From positions 8,794,681 through 8,858,680 of the forward strand of contig JAVGWX010000001.1 in NCBI GenBank assembly GCA_036924085.1: a stretch of 64,000 bases of DNA. The letters run 5' to 3'. This document shows, one piece after another, positions 1-11,757 of the stretch (positions within the stretch are counted from its first letter, which is position 1; every line of letters starts with the position of its first letter). Origin of the DNA: Ariolimax columbianus (lineage: Eukaryota; Mollusca; Gastropoda; Stylommatophora; Arionidae). Made by a program: the position numbers and the translations under genes. The notes below the pieces were generated by a model. The model was not told where the DNA came from. It saw only the letters and a list, made by a program, of their open reading frames with translations, and did not search any database.

Positions 1-92
1 CATACCTTACGCCATTTGATGAGAGAGACCCGAGCACCTATGGGTTTGCCCGGAGTGCAGCGACGTTGATTCTTAGAAACAGAAACAGACAT
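1..92 (+). mobile_element. 3' tip of a LINE-D type non-LTR retrotransposon, cut by the window start
   Basis: The segment ends in GATTCTTAGAAACAGAAACA and, over about 65 bases, matches the reverse complement of the 3' end of the minus-strand LINE at 30524-32524. Shared pieces include CTATGGG, CGGAGTGCAG and the terminal tail. The rest of this copy lies upstream of the window. It shows that the family has a fixed 3' end. No coding sequence is recognisable in the part present. Confidence 0.6.
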
Positions 93-344
93 TTCGTGAT
101 TGAACGTAAAGTGCAAATTTGGCTGAGAAAGCAGAGCAAAGAATTCAATTGCAGCAGATTTTGGTGCACTGATACAGCCGTGGGAAAAGGGTATCAATGT
201 ACGTTTAATTTACGAGGGGGCTTTACATTAAAACCTTTAATAGATATTTATTCAAAAATTAATTATGAAAATGTAGAGCCCAACTGCGTATTGCTCTTCA
301 TATTCACATTCGAAATAAGTCTACCAGAGCCTATATAGTGGATG

Positions 345-1140
345 AATACCATAGACAAATATTTAGGTCCCGTGTATAACCACTCAGGCACCACCTGTTG
401 GGACACACATCAAAACTGAACGTCTTTCCTCAAAATTTCTCTTTTAGTTTTCCAAAGACGTGGAAATCACTTGATGCTAGGTCTTGTGAATACGGTGAAT
501 ATGATAGGTGCTGAATGTTACGATCCTCTATCGCTGTAGTCGTTGTACGGACAGTCTTGGGCCGAGCATCGTCGTGTTGCAAAAAAAAAACTTTTTTCTG
601 AGAAGTTCACGTCGTTTATAATTAATTGCTGGTCAAAGATGAGTCCTGAGAAGACATGTATACATGGCACTGGTGACAGTGTTCTCCAGGGAATGTGCAG
701 CTAGACAATAACTTCTCGTTCATTCCAGAAGAGTGTCAGGATAACTTTCCCAGCAGATCGCTGCGTGGGAAACTTCTTAGATTTCGGTGAGGAGAGATGA
801 CGCCGTTCCTAGCTCGTCTTCATTGTTTCGAGAATGAGGAAGTGAACCCATCTCCAGTGACACTTCTTGCTAGGGAACTACGACCTTCTGCTTCACAGAG
901 CCGCAAAAGTTCCTGACAGGCATCAACGCGTCGTTGTTTCAATTCTGGAGTAAGCTGCCGTGGCACCCACCTTGCAGACACTTCGTGGTACTTTAGCACA
1001 TCATGGATAATGTAATGTGCTGAACATTGACTGATGTCCAGATGTGCGACAATTTGATTGACAGTCAGTCGGAGATTTGTCTTCACGAGGCTGTCAACGG
1101 CTGCAACCATACCCTTTCTGGAGTGAAAGCCATACATTGC
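345..1140 (-). pseudogene. mariner-type transposase pseudogene
   Basis: On the minus strand the first 105 codons (1137-820) read as the N-terminal half of a mariner transposase. A helix-turn-helix region is followed by WVPRQLTPELKQRRVDACQ and a degraded TGDE block. Beyond a frameshift near 820 the reading continues in other frames. It includes a KKFPTQRSAGKVILTLFWN segment (about 770-700), a QHDDARPKTVRT block (about 560-525) and LSYSPYSQDLASSDFHVFG (about 510-450), the counterpart of the family's PYSPDLAPSDFHLF motif with the last catalytic aspartate. Frameshifts and stops show it cannot make transposase. The element would have encoded a DDD cut-and-paste enzyme. I could not identify terminal inverted repeats with confidence. 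Confidence 0.85.
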
Positions 1141-2729
1141 CGTACTGAACCTTCATTCGTCGATGAACTTCTATAGGTTGCACAGATTCGCTGCTAAAAA
1201 AAACGGATAATACAACGCTGTTCATTTTTGGGGCATGTCAATAGTGGGCCGGCCCTTTTTGACTGCAATTATGACGTCATGTTGTTTGTCTGAACCGTGA
1301 TTGCACGTGCAGTACAGCCTTGACATTCTTAGCAATCCCATAAGGAAGTTGCAATTCAAAGGCATGGTTATCCAAATTTATATCCTACTTTTATGGTTTT
1401 GATTTGAAGCCTCCTTGTATGTTAAGAGATAAGAGACAATGCAAGTGTAATAATAAATGATTTTCAAGTTCGTATCTCATTTAGTTGTTTTTGATAGCCA
1501 TATGTTGCCTACTTACTGATTGACTGTCTTATCTCAGTTGCACCTTTAAAAAGGGAACAGAAGTATGGTGACGACATAGTACCTTCAATTGGTGAAGCAT
1601 CTCGAATCATTCAGTGTCAAAACAGAACGCGCGCATCGATTTTTCGTTACAAAAATTAGCAATATTTGATTTCTTTCCCACACTTCTACTACTGTAGAAC
1701 TCTTATCAATCTAATCCAGTTAAGATACATATATTTCTTATATACTCTAAATAAGCTAAACTTCATAAATGTTTCTTGCTATGGCCAACAAGAAAATGTG
1801 ACACAACGTCGATCTTACAAAAACCTATTTGCACCTCATAATTGCTAATTGCTGAGCTATTTTATTTTTTTCAAGATTTGCACGTTTTTCTAAACGCACT
1901 GTAATAGAATAAGCTTTTGTAAAGGTTAGTATATGTTTACTTCTCTCTCTCCCCCTCTCTCTCGTAATCCCTTCTTGAACTTATTAGTTCTATTTTGGCG
2001 GTGGAAGTGTTGAGCTCAGAGTTTTTTTTAAATTGTTCATATATGACACATGAACACCTCCAAACATTTGTATTTTCAGGGTTTTTTCATCTTCATGTTC
2101 CACTGCGTCTGCAACACAGAGGTGAGCTGTCATATTGATTATACGCCGTTGTCCCACACTTGCTTGATAGTTGGTGTGTTTCAAATAGACAGAGCATTCT
2201 GGATTCAGCGAGGGACCTCCATTTCTTTAGTACAAGTTACACGTTTACAACGCCAAAGAAGACAAATATTGACGCATCCATAAAAAGGTAGAAGCAGGTC
2301 CTCTATTTAGTGGGCAGATGGCGCGATACAGAGAAGGCCGCAAGGAATCACCATGATTGGCTTACCGGCTTTCTTTTAGAATGAACAGCCACCGGAAGAT
2401 GCGAAAGAGCCCTCTGTCCCAAAGCCTCTAGTTCTTCGTAAGTTGAGAATCTCAACCTGTGGAGGTTTTTCCGTACTTTTTGGGGGCCACCCTGTAATTA
2501 ACTAGACTGATGCACTTCCCTTCGTGGCATTTGAATGTTCACATATCGACCGGATGAGTTGAAGGTGGGAGATATATGGTATAGCCATACATGACGTCAG
2601 AGACACTTGTTTATGTTAATGTGGATACTTTGCGTCAGACGTCAGGTGGCAGCATTTATCCAAAACCAAGGCAAATGACGGTCAGACATTAGCAGGCGAA
2701 GCTCGATTTAAGTTCTACAGGAATCTTAA
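1141..2729. other. stretch without recognisable gene
   Basis: Only short unrelated open frames occur here. There is a CT-rich tract near 1943-1967 and no coding similarity that I recognise. The first about 150 bases may be the decayed 5' part of the adjacent mariner element, because that transposase lacks a normal N-terminal start. Confidence 0.4.
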
Positions 2730-2808
2730 TTCAACGTCCACTAATGATATACAGCAGCCGGTCAGCTGAATTCAACGTCCACTAATCATATACAGCTTCC
2801 GGTCAGCA
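2730..2808. repeat. 41-bp tandem duplication, two units
   Basis: TTCAACGTCCACTAATGATA begins at 2730 and an almost identical copy begins at 2771. Both run into a CCGGTCAGC end. There are only two units, with a few substitutions. Confidence 0.8.
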
Positions 2809-3186
2809 GGTACACAGCCTTTAATCAAACAAACAAACACAAACAGAAAGAAACAGTTAACAGCAGACAATTAGCAGGCCAGAGCTATACTGAAGATATA
2901 GAAATCTGGATTCAACTACCACTACGCAGATGAAACTTTCGGTCCGCCGGGTGCACCACTGAAGAGTTATTGTCCTTTCCGGTAAAAGAAAGGGATAGTT
3001 TGACAAAAGGTTGAATGTAACGAGATTAGAAGCGGAGCCAAGAAACGTCAAGAAATGACGTCAGCAATTAGAAGAAAAGGATGAAAGAAAGTCAGAATTG
3101 AGGAGTTGATCGAAGGTGGACAGGCCACACTAAAAGGGGCGTGCTGAAAAGTCAAACGGGAGAATAGCACCGGGAACGACAACGAG

Positions 3187-3715
3187 ACAGGCATATCTGA
3201 GTAGATAGACTGAGAGGCTTGCAAGAGTAGGAGCAGATAGACTGAGAGGCTTGCAAAAGTGGGAGTAGATAGACTGAGAGGCTTTGCAAGAGTAGGAGCA
3301 GATAGACTGAGAGGCTTGCAAGAGTAGGAGCAGATAGACTGAGAGGCTTTGCAAGAGTAGGAGCAGATAGACTGAGAGGCTTGCAAGAGTAGGAGCAGAT
3401 AGACTGAGAGGCTTTGCAAGAGTAGGAGCAGATAGACTGAGAGGCTTGCAAGAGTAGGAGCAGATAGACTGAAAAGCTTGCAAGGGTAGGAGCAGATAGA
3501 CTGAGAGGCTTGCAAAAGTGGGAGTAGATAGACTGAGAGGCTTGCAAAAGTGGGAGTAGATAGACTGAGAGGCTTGCAAGAGTAGGAGCAGATAGACTGA
3601 AAAGCTTGCAAGGGTAGGAGCAGATAGACTGAGAGGCTTGCAAAAGTGGGAGTAGATAGACTGAGAGGCTTGCAAAAGTGGGAGTAGATAGACTGAGAGG
3701 CTTACAAAAGTGGGA
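3187..3715. repeat. 32-bp minisatellite, about 16 units
   Basis: The unit contains GCAGATAGACTGAGAGGCTT followed by GCAAGAGTAG or GCAAAAGTGG. Some units carry an extra T (GGCTTTGCAAG), making 33 bp. The two unit variants occur in blocks rather than at random. Frames run open across the array in several registers because the unit lacks stops. I regard them as non-coding. Confidence 0.93.
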
Positions 3716-3989
3716 GTACTCGACCGGGACATATCTGAGTAGACATAATGAGAGACTTGCAAAAGTGGGGGCACTAGACCGGGAGAGATACAGCATGGGT
3801 GTAGCTGGCAGCGTCCCAATGTTAGGCCTGTTCGAGATATTATAGTTAGAGTTTGAGAACGGATATTGAAAAAGAGATTTAAGAAATAGATGTTAGAACC
3901 CATTTCTGAGAATTGGGTCACAGCACAAAAGAAAAGGCAGGGTGAAGCAGAGAAGCACATAATAAAGACACATCCATGAGACAAATAAA

Positions 3990-4200
3990 GAGAGATCGAG
4001 AGAGAGAGTGCGAGAGAGAGAGAGAGAGCTCAGTAGAAATACTTATACGGCGATTGTCCGAGAACCAGGGTCTAGGGGCAGAGAACAACTGATGAGACCA
4101 AGAGATGGAGAACTAGAGACTTGGAGTAGAGAACAACTGATGAGAACAAGAGATAGAGAACTAGAGGCTTGGAGCAGAGAACACAATTATAAAAGAAAAG
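3990..4200. repeat. GA-rich low-complexity tract
   Basis: A GAGA microsatellite at about 4000-4030 leads into purine-rich sequence with repeated AGAACAACTGATGAGA and AGAGAACTAGAG pieces, up to about 4180. Confidence 0.7.
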
Positions 4201-4514
4201 TTTGGGAGTCGATATTAAACAGTCACAGATCAGATGTTAAGAACAGCATGACAACTAAAAGCAGAAGTAAATACGTAGTACCGAGATCAAGTTTTGACTT
4301 TAGCTGAAGGTCATCCAACCAGGGCTAACATAGCTCAAGGAACAACATCAGTGCACGTGCACGAACTCCCAGATACAGTTTGTAGTAGAGAAGACATACT
4401 ATATGTTATTTGTGCTTGAATTGAGAATATGTAACTTTCATTTGAGGTCTGCATGACATAAATATAAATATGATACTAATCTTTTGAGAAAGGAAGTCAT
4501 GACGGTAGGTGAGC

Positions 4515-4985
4515 TTAGAATTGAAGATTCTATCAACCCGGACCATTCCACTGAATGGGAACCAGTGTTTGAGTCTATCGTCCAACCGTTTAAGTTTATG
4601 GGAACCAGTGTGTCAGAGTCTATCGACAAGCACCGTTCCAGTTTATGGGAACCAGTATTTTAGAATCTATCGTCCAGGATTGTTCCAGTTTATGGGAATC
4701 AGTCTTTTAGAGTCTATCGTCCAGGATTGTTCCAGTTTATGGGAACCAGTATTTTAGAGTCTATCGTCCAGGATTGTTCCAGTTTATGGGAACCAGTGTG
4801 TCAGAATCTATCGACAAAGACCGTTCCAGTTTATTGGAACCAGTGTGTCGGAGTCTATGGACGAAGACCATTCCAGTTTATGGGAACCAGTGTGTCAGTG
4901 GCTATCGACAAGCAACGTTTCAGTTTATGGAAATCAGTGTTCGAGACTCTTTCGATTAGGACGGTTTCAATTGATGGAAATTAGT
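4515..4985. repeat. about 47-bp minisatellite, roughly 9 degenerate units
   Basis: Each unit has TTTATGGGAACCAGT, then a variable GTGTCAGA or ATTTTAGA piece, then GTCTATCG. Units in the middle (4640-4800) are most alike and the edges are more diverged, as expected for an array homogenised from within. Confidence 0.85.
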
Positions 4986-5289
4986 GTTTGAGTCAATGTT
5001 GCACAGAGACTGCATATGTCGCAGCGAAAATGAGAACTACAAAATATATATCTTGGGCTAAGTAGAAGCAAGATAGAAATGAGTGGAGAACAAACAATTG
5101 ACCCCTAGGTCGATTGCTCTAACATTTGGGCACTCTGAAGAAGGCTTACATCACAGCGAAGGTGTATCACGAATGCTGTAAAAAGAGATACAAAATATTC
5201 TTACACAATTGGAGACAGTAGGAGCAGAATAATACTAACTACTTTAAAAAAAATAAAAATGGAGATACATATAAACTTTACTAAACGAT

Positions 5290-6910
5290 ATGCATCAAAC
5301 AACCACAGTGAAAAGAAAAAAAATGTTGCAACATAATTCAAACCAAAGAACAGACAAAGGGACACGAATATCCATAGATCAACGGACAGACAACCTGATT
5401 GATCTTATATGTATAAACAAAAATGTCATATCACCACTAAACGATGTAAAAGTATATAGAGGCGGAGACTTGGCAATACTTTTTGATGACCAAAATTCAG
5501 ATGAAACAATAGATATGCAACAATATATATCTACCAATATCGTTTAATGTAGAATTCATAAAAAACAAAAGAAATACAAGCTGAATCTAAGGTTACTATA
5601 TCAAGTAGGCATCAAGTGCTATATTATGGGGAAGAAATAGAGGATGCAGAAGAACATTGGCAACATATGTACAAAAACATAGAATGAGGCTTGTGGAAAA
5701 GTTCCGCATGTTGGTCAGCTTTCTGGATCATTTGAGATAGAAAACGGTGTATGGCATAAATGTCCCTTAAGGCAATTTCTATTTCTGCTGGACATGGATG
5801 GGAATATGATGATAACATCAACCAACACAAATATAATTCAATGCACTCTCACAAAACAACCTGCTGGTCTGAACTTTGTCGATGACCTGACTCTTCTATC
5901 CCGCAACCGCAATCAGATGCAAAATAAAAGACGTAGGTTTGACGAGAAGTCACTTAAATCGGGACATAAAATAGATGCAAAGAAAAACTACGATTTCGAC
6001 TATAAATGTTAATAACGACAATCAGATTGTGTTGCGTGATTCACACCTGCAAATATGGAATCACTCATATTTTGGTAGCAATATAGACAAGTATGAGGTG
6101 CATATAAAGATACGACAAAATTGAATAAAAAACACAAGGGAAGCTTTCATTGCATTTTGTGAATGAAAATAAATTAAGTTCTACACAAAAACTCCAATAT
6201 AAAACTGACCTATTGTACGGCCTAGAAACACGGAGAGAAAACTTGAGCTAGAAAAAGAACTTTCATTCATAAATGGGTGCCTGTACATAATAACAGGATT
6301 GGAATTAAATGATATATTCACTAATGTGGGACTGTTGGAGAGACCCAGAAATATATCAGTTGATCATGAGACGAAAATAAGAAGTTGGCGTGGACACAAA
6401 AACATCGTGGAAACCTGCTGATAGTATTGCAAGACAAACCCTGTTATTGAATCGCCAGGGACCAAATGGGAAACCGAACATACTGGTTACACCAAAAACG
6501 ATGCCTATTACCAGTTGAACCGAAGAGAGCAGGTCGTTGTCTTCAGACTTCGCACTGGCCACAACAGACTGAGGTACCACCTATTCAACAAATTGAAGAT
6601 AGGTGGTACCGACGAATGCCCGTGCGGTACTGGTAAAATGACCACTGAACATCTGCTGCAGAACTGCCCGACATACGAGGATCAGAGAGAGCAGATGTGG
6701 CCATTACCAGTGGAACTGCAAGACAAGCTCTATGGCAGTGGCGAGAGCCTCAGGATGACCGCCGCTTTTTTCGAAAAAATAATGGTTACTGTCTGACTGT
6801 GTACGCAGAAGAAGAAGAAGAAGAAGAATCGCCAGGGCAGAACAGAAACAGTAAAGGCAGACCAACATACATATTTAGAGGAGAACTCTTAACATTGAGC
6901 AACTAGTGCA
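5290..6910 (+). pseudogene. decayed non-LTR retrotransposon pol, interrupted by a LINE-G insertion
   Basis: Pieces of an endonuclease/reverse transcriptase occur in order on the plus strand. An endonuclease C-terminal block has DNLIDLICINKNVISPLNDV followed by KVYRGGDL (about 5385-5480). A reverse transcriptase core has LNFVDDLTLLSRNRNQM (about 5867-5925), where the usual FADD has become FVDD. Near 6265-6350 are remnants of the segment after the RT domain. The C-terminal reading SIARQTLLLNRQG stops at 6460 and resumes as QNRNSKGRPTYIFRGELL at 6838, on either side of the inserted element at 6461-6825. Many stops and frameshifts make it dead. It resembles RTE-like or related lineages without RNase H. 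The exact clade is uncertain. Confidence 0.65.
6461..6825 (+). mobile_element. LINE-G insertion, severely 5'-truncated (365 bp)
   Basis: It starts within the codons for KWETEHTGYT and ends in TGTACGCAG followed by (AAG)n. It encodes only the C-terminal domain, with the C-x3-C-x-C-x8-H-x4-C cluster. The exact 12-bp target duplication GAATCGCCAGGG is at 6449-6460 and 6826-6837. The insertion interrupts an older LINE pseudogene. The sequence is close to the copies at 9130, 27398, 50922 and 54504. Confidence 0.93.
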
Positions 6911-6914
6911 AAAT

Positions 6915-7383
6915 CACGGTGCAGTTGGTACCGTCTCTCTGCGGAATACCAAAATATGAGAGAGCTGACACACTGGCGAGAGAAGGTGCTGCAGACGAGC
7001 AGCCAGATGCACCAGTTACATACCATCAGAAAAAAGGATGATCAAATCAATGAGAGAGCTTCTAGCATAAATTCAAGATAACTATCCCAATAAAAACAGC
7101 CAAGAGCAGATTGTCATACTGCGCCTCAGAACAGGTCACAACCGACTCCGCAGTCACACGTGTACACAATTTAGAATTGGCAAATTAAATATGGGTACAT
7201 ATACTTCAGGACTGCCCAGAGTATGAGATACTGGGCGTACATACTGGCCAAGAGAAACAACACTGGACGGGAAACTATATGGACCTATATGTGAGCTGCA
7301 GAAAACAGTGAGCTTTATACAAAAGACCCTTTTGCAGATGTAGACATACTCCAAGCGAACGAAAGAAGAAGATGAAGAAGAGG
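6915..7383 (+). mobile_element. older LINE-G relative, 3' part only
   Basis: Frame-shifted remnants match the C-terminal half of the LINE-G protein. KYERADTLAREGAADEQPDA corresponds to the last RNase H block, QIVILRLRTGHNRLRSHT to the conserved VVVFRLRTGHNRLR segment, and a diverged LDGKLYG follows. It ends in GAAAGAAGAAGATGAAGAAG, a decayed GAA tail. It is much more diverged than the other copies and so older or from another subfamily. No target duplication was recognised. Confidence 0.7.
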
Positions 7384-7395
7384 AGTACTCGAGAC

Positions 7396-7569
7396 GAGAA
7401 CACGTGCCACAACTATCTGGTCTATGAGAACACGTGCCACGACTATCTAGTCTATGAGAACACGTGCCACGACTATCTAGTCTATGAGAACACGTGTCAC
7501 AACTATCTGATCTATGAGAAGACGTGCCACGACTATCTGGTCTAAGAGAACACGTGCCACGACTATCTC
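7396..7569. repeat. 30-bp minisatellite, 6 units
   Basis: The unit begins GAGAACACGTGCCACGACTA and closes with TCTAGTCTAT. Each unit contains the CACGTG palindrome except the fourth (CACGTGTCAC) and fifth (GACGTGCC) variants. Confidence 0.92.
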
Positions 7570-8656
7570 ACTGTCGAGGAAGACACATTAGATACGAAAG
7601 ATACTTATATATACTTCTGTCATGTCATAACATTGCATGACAACAATTTTATCAGTTTGTAAGCAATTATAATACACCATAACTGTCACTCTAGTTTGAG
7701 ATGCCTTGCAAGGAATGGGGGGAGGGGGGAGGGGGGGGGAGGGAAGTGAGGGGTTGGGGTGGATCAATAGTTTGTACAATCAGATCTTTACAGGACACAT
7801 TTGACATATTTTTCCTTCTCCGCTGTCTCATAAAATAAATATAACAGATATGAGTATGCATATAGTATCATGGTATCGGATGTTCTAAATGACAACACGT
7901 ATTATATTTCTAGTGGTTGTGATTTTGTCAGAACACATTGCCACTCTTGAGTTATTTTAGGAACACACCTGGCATCTGTTGTAGCAATAACGTAATACCA
8001 TATAAGATATAAAGTTAATAGGACCTATGCATATCACTGAAATGCAACACAATGTATGTCTGATGTAAAAACCTGTCATCTGAGTAACGTTTAATATAGT
8101 GTTTTAAAAATGTAAAAGGTTGTCCTTGCTGCCTGAAATGTTTTCGAGAGGGCACTGATATTCACTGAAATATGAATAGCACTACTTCCTCACCCTATAA
8201 TTAAAGTACGCCCCCACAATGGCACCACTTCCTAAACCTACCATTGAAGTACGCCCCACAATTGACACGACCAAATACCTACTAAATCTGGACAGCAATT
8301 TTGTGAGTTTCAAAGAAAGCTCTAGAAACAATATCCTTTAATTGACACGTGAATCCGAGCATTAGGAACAAGTTTTCTCCAGGAACAAAAGTGCTTATAT
8401 TACAGATTACATAACACAATTTTGTCCTGCTTTATGTGCAGCTATTTTCATAGGTCACACATGATTGTCAGATACATCATTTTTATCTGCTTACTACTCA
8501 CGTGACTGAATGATTGGTTACTCAGGTTCGACACACACTGAGGAGAATACGAGAGAAGCGGACTTTGCAAAAAGGAGATTTTGTAAACATAGTGTCAACC
8601 AACAACAGACCGTCCTCATGTGTAGGTCGGAAGTGGTGTTCTGTCGGGAAATGGTG
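7570..8656. other. stretch without recognisable gene
   Basis: It contains a G-rich tract at about 7717-7760 and otherwise AT-rich unique sequence. A short direct repeat based on AAGTACGCCCC occurs near 8205 and 8249. No coding similarity was seen. Confidence 0.4.
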
Positions 8657-8899
8657 GTTGGTACAAATGTGAATCATAGTATGGTTAGAACAAATGTTAA
8701 TCATATTATGGTTAAAACAAATGTGAAACATATTATGGTTAGAACAAATGTGAATCATGTGCAGGCTAGAACAAATGTGAAACATATGCAGGCTAGAACA
8801 AATTTGAAATATGTGCAGGCTAGAACAAATGTGAAACATGTGCTGGCTAGAACAAATGTGAAACATATGCAGACTAAAACAAATGGGAATCATAGAATG
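8657..8899. repeat. 27-bp minisatellite, 9 units
   Basis: Nine 27-bp units are built on GAACAAATGTGAAACATATG. Because 27 is a multiple of three, the plus frame stays open across it, reading a nine-residue repeat of the type RTNVKHMQA. There is no signal peptide, domain or flanking coding sequence, so I treat it as non-coding. Confidence 0.92.
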
Positions 8900-9102
8900 A
8901 TTAGAAAACATGTGTGGCAAAGATGCAGCAGTGAATGAGCTGACAGCAGCCAGTGACTCATAACTAGCATCAAGGTCAGTTTGATCAAGACCGTATTCCG
9001 CCTCCAACCGACGATCCTGAAAACAGGATGTACTAATGGTGTCTGTAAATAATAATAGCGGGAAGACAAACCACAAAAAAAGCAACTGAAACCGGACATG
9101 TC

Positions 9103-10539
9103 GTGCCGATAAGATCAGATATCGCATCGAGAAACCGAATGAAAGCCAGAGAAAGAATGGCAATCATGAGGAAACTTGCTGGCACAAGCTGGGGAGCAGA
9201 CGAAGGCATACTAAAGAAACTGTATACTGGAAGAGTGAGACCAGTTCTCGAGTATGGCATTGCGGCATGGACAACAGCAGCGAAGGCGAACTTCGATAAA
9301 GTTAACAAACTTCAAAACCAAGCCATGAGAATTATAACAGGTGGCATGAAGTCAACGCCAATTGTAGAACTTGAAAAGATTACAAAACTGCAATCCATGA
9401 CCGATAGAAGAGACTGCAGAGCCCAGCTGCAGTCAGAGAAACTCCAAAGACTGACGGACCATCCAATGCACCAGAGGCTAAACAATTTGGGAAATGGGAA
9501 ACTAAAGCGGAGAAACTTTGCAGAAATAGCCAAAGCAAAGATGCATGAAGATCTCATAAACGCACTAACAACACCAAAACCCATCACTACTGTACGAAAA
9601 CCTACCTGGAGGCAGGATATATTTCCAGAGGTGGTAGAAAATATACCAGGTATTGCAAACAAAAACTGCCAGACTGAAAAAGAAAGGAGAGATACTACCC
9701 TAAGCTTCATAACGAAAAGCTACCCAAGCATGGACTGGACCCATGCATACACCGACGGTTCTGTAACAAACACTACACAGAACGGAGGGGCAGGAGCATT
9801 CCTGAACCTACCAAATGGCAGAAAAATAACACTGTCATTCGCTACTGGTAAGTACACAAGCAATTTCAGAGCGGAGGCAGAGGCACTGAGGGCGGCAGTG
9901 GAAGAAATGGTGACACACAGTGAAAATGAGAGCCATATAGTCCTGCTGACAGATGCTCTCGCCGTAGTCACAGCGTTAAAAAGCCAGAAAAACACTGAGC
10001 TTAATGACTTAAGAGCAGCACTCTGCAAACTGTGCCAGCAGTCCGCACCAAAAAGGGTAGTGGTACAGTGGGTTCCGTCACACTGCAACATCCAAGGCAA
10101 CGAGGAGGCAGACAGACTGGCAAAAGAAGGTGCAAGACTACCACAAACAGATACCAGTATGACGTACGAAGAGTCAAAACGGCTTATCAAAGCCGGATAC
10201 ATGACCAAATGGGAAACCGAACATACTGGTTACACCAAAAACGATGCCTATTACCAGTTGAACCGAAGAGAGCAGGTCGTTGTCTTCCGACTTCGCACCG
10301 GCCACAACAGACTGAGGTACCACCTATTCAACAAATTGAAGATAGGGTGTACCGACGAATGCCCGTGCGGTACTGGTAAAAAAACTGCTGAACATCTGCT
10401 GCAGAACTGCCCGACATACGAGGATCAGAGAGAGCAGATGTGGCCATTACCAGTGGATCTGCAAGACAAGCTCTATGGCGGTGGCGAGAGCCTCAGGATG
10501 ACCGCCGCTTTTTTCGAAAAAATTATGGTTACTGTCTGA
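9103..10539 (+). CDS. LINE-G polyprotein C-terminal part: RT tail, RNase H, Cys/His cluster
   Basis: An uninterrupted 478-codon frame. The first nine codons come from flanking DNA, and element sequence begins about codon 10. Residues 12-180 match the segment after the RT catalytic core (LKKLYTGRVRPVLEYGIAAW). Residues 210-345 form an RNase H domain with all four acidic residues visible: D218 (YTDGS), E258 (FRAEAEAL), D284 (LLTDALA) and D337 (GNEEADRLA). H327 lies in VPSHCN. RNase H would remove the RNA strand after reverse transcription. Residues 416-436 carry C-x3-C-x-C-x8-H-x4-C (CTDECPCGTG...AEHLLQNC), a C-terminal cluster common in RNase H-bearing LINEs. The RT itself is missing and the apparent start codon is accidental, so the copy cannot move by itself. 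The open frame suggests recent insertion. Confidence 0.85.
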   Translation: MPIRSDIASRNRMKARERMAIMRKLAGTSWGADEGILKKLYTGRVRPVLEYGIAAWTTAAKANFDKVNKLQNQAMRIITGGMKSTPIVELEKITKLQSMTDRRDCRAQLQSEKLQRLTDHPMHQRLNNLGNGKLKRRNFAEIAKAKMHEDLINALTTPKPITTVRKPTWRQDIFPEVVENIPGIANKNCQTEKERRDTTLSFITKSYPSMDWTHAYTDGSVTNTTQNGGAGAFLNLPNGRKITLSFATGKYTSNFRAEAEALRAAVEEMVTHSENESHIVLLTDALAVVTALKSQKNTELNDLRAALCKLCQQSAPKRVVVQWVPSHCNIQGNEEADRLAKEGARLPQTDTSMTYEESKRLIKAGYMTKWETEHTGYTKNDAYYQLNRREQVVVFRLRTGHNRLRYHLFNKLKIGCTDECPCGTGKKTAEHLLQNCPTYEDQREQMWPLPVDLQDKLYGGGESLRMTAAFFEKIMVTV

Positions 10540-10567
10540 CTGCGTACGCAGAAGAAGAAGAAGAAGA
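9130..10567 (+). mobile_element. LINE-G insertion, 5'-truncated, with 13-bp target duplication
   Basis: A non-LTR retrotransposon copy is truncated within the region just after the reverse transcriptase. It ends in TGCGTACGCAG plus (AAG)n. AGATATCGCATCG is repeated exactly at 9117-9129 and 10568-10580, defining the insertion. The (GAA)n-type microsatellite tail and the RNase H domain fit the I superfamily in a broad sense (I, Nimb and relatives). The exact clade needs a phylogeny. Confidence 0.95.
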
Positions 10568-10714
10568 AGATATCGCATCGTCGCTGTAACGTACGACACA
10601 CAGTCAGAACATCCCATCAGGACGATCACCAGAAAAGAACAAGAAGGGATCAAGGTACACGTGAGACACACACTGTGTTTAAAATTTATGGGAGACACTT
10701 TTTGAGCGGAGTAA

Positions 10715-11005
10715 ATAAGAGATAGAGATTGTATTTACAGCACAAATGAGATAAAGATTGTGGCTAGAACGTACTGTGAATAGAGTGATTTTATAGTATG
10801 CAAGGTAAAGTTGGTTTTTCTTAAATATAATAGGTAAAGATTGTGTTTAAAATATATGTGTGACCGAAGATTGCTTTAAGAATGTTTGTGAGATAGAGAT
10901 TGTTTTAAGAATATATGTAAGCTGACAATTGTGTTAAGTATATTTGTGAGATGTTAAGGAAATGTGTGACATAGAAATTGTGTTAAGAATAAATGTAAAG
11001 TAAGA
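10715..11005. repeat. degenerate repeats of about 30-45 bp
   Basis: Variants of GAGATAGAGATTGTGTTTAAGAATATATGTG recur at irregular spacing (10719, 10750, 10890, 10970). The array is old and poorly conserved. Confidence 0.5.
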
Positions 11006-11757
11006 CTGCAACGCAAATTTGAACGCTAAACAGCTGTTTGGTACTATTGGTCTGGAAGATGATGTCGTGTTATATATATCAATTGTTCTATGTAGCATTA
11101 TGAGAAATCAGGATATTTGGTCTTCCAGTGGAATAACAGACACAGTTAATAACACTATGTGTGACTATTTGAGGAAACATGAATTATTGCAGCTATCATG
11201 CTGGTCTATCTTTTCATGCTTCGAAGGTCCAGAATGAGTGGATAAGGTATATGTAGATAAACGGTATATACACCTCCATCCTCCGTGGAGTTGTTTTGAT
11301 CTAGAATCATGGCTCTACTGAGATTCAGAACAAGGAAAGAAATGAAATGTTTATTTGTGTGTAGCCTTTAGTGTGGATACACGAAGTATACAGAGCTCTT
11401 TCAGAAGGGATCGTCAAAGTTGGTTGGAATGGCACGGGATAATCACTTTGATTCAGTTATTTCTGAGCTCGTATAATTAAGGTACACAATCTATTGTATT
11501 TAGAGTAATGTTGCATTGTTAGGTGGGAAAAATATCTCCGTACTGCCGCAACCTAACTCTATATCTGGCCGGACTGGGTTTTATATCCCCAAAGTTCCTA
11601 TTGCTCATACATTATTTTCTTATGCTCGCTTTTCCTGTCCCGAGGCTAACACAGTCCATGGAATCACTTGTTAAATTTAGATAGGCTAAAAGAGTCCTTG
11701 GAATCTCTTGCCTGCTTTGCCTATCTGGGGGCCAATAGAGTCCTCGGATGACCTGAC
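11006..11757. other. stretch without recognisable gene
   Basis: AT-rich sequence with short open frames only. I see no domain, splice-bounded exon or repeat of note. Confidence 0.4.

Larger units (their letters stand above)
9080..10605 (+). mobile_element. SINE-like 3' module split by a LINE-G insertion (9080-9129 and 10581-10605)
   Basis: If the LINE-G copy and one target duplication are removed, the flanks read GCAACTGAAACCGGACATGT, then GTGCCGATAAG, then ATATCGCATCGTCGCTGTAA and CGTACGACAC. This parallels the segment at 34503-34575 (GCTGAAGTCGGATGT, GACCGAAAGG, AAATATCGCAG, GCTGTAAACTACGACAC). I infer an old copy of the same short interspersed element. The 5' head is not recognisable. Confidence 0.45.
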
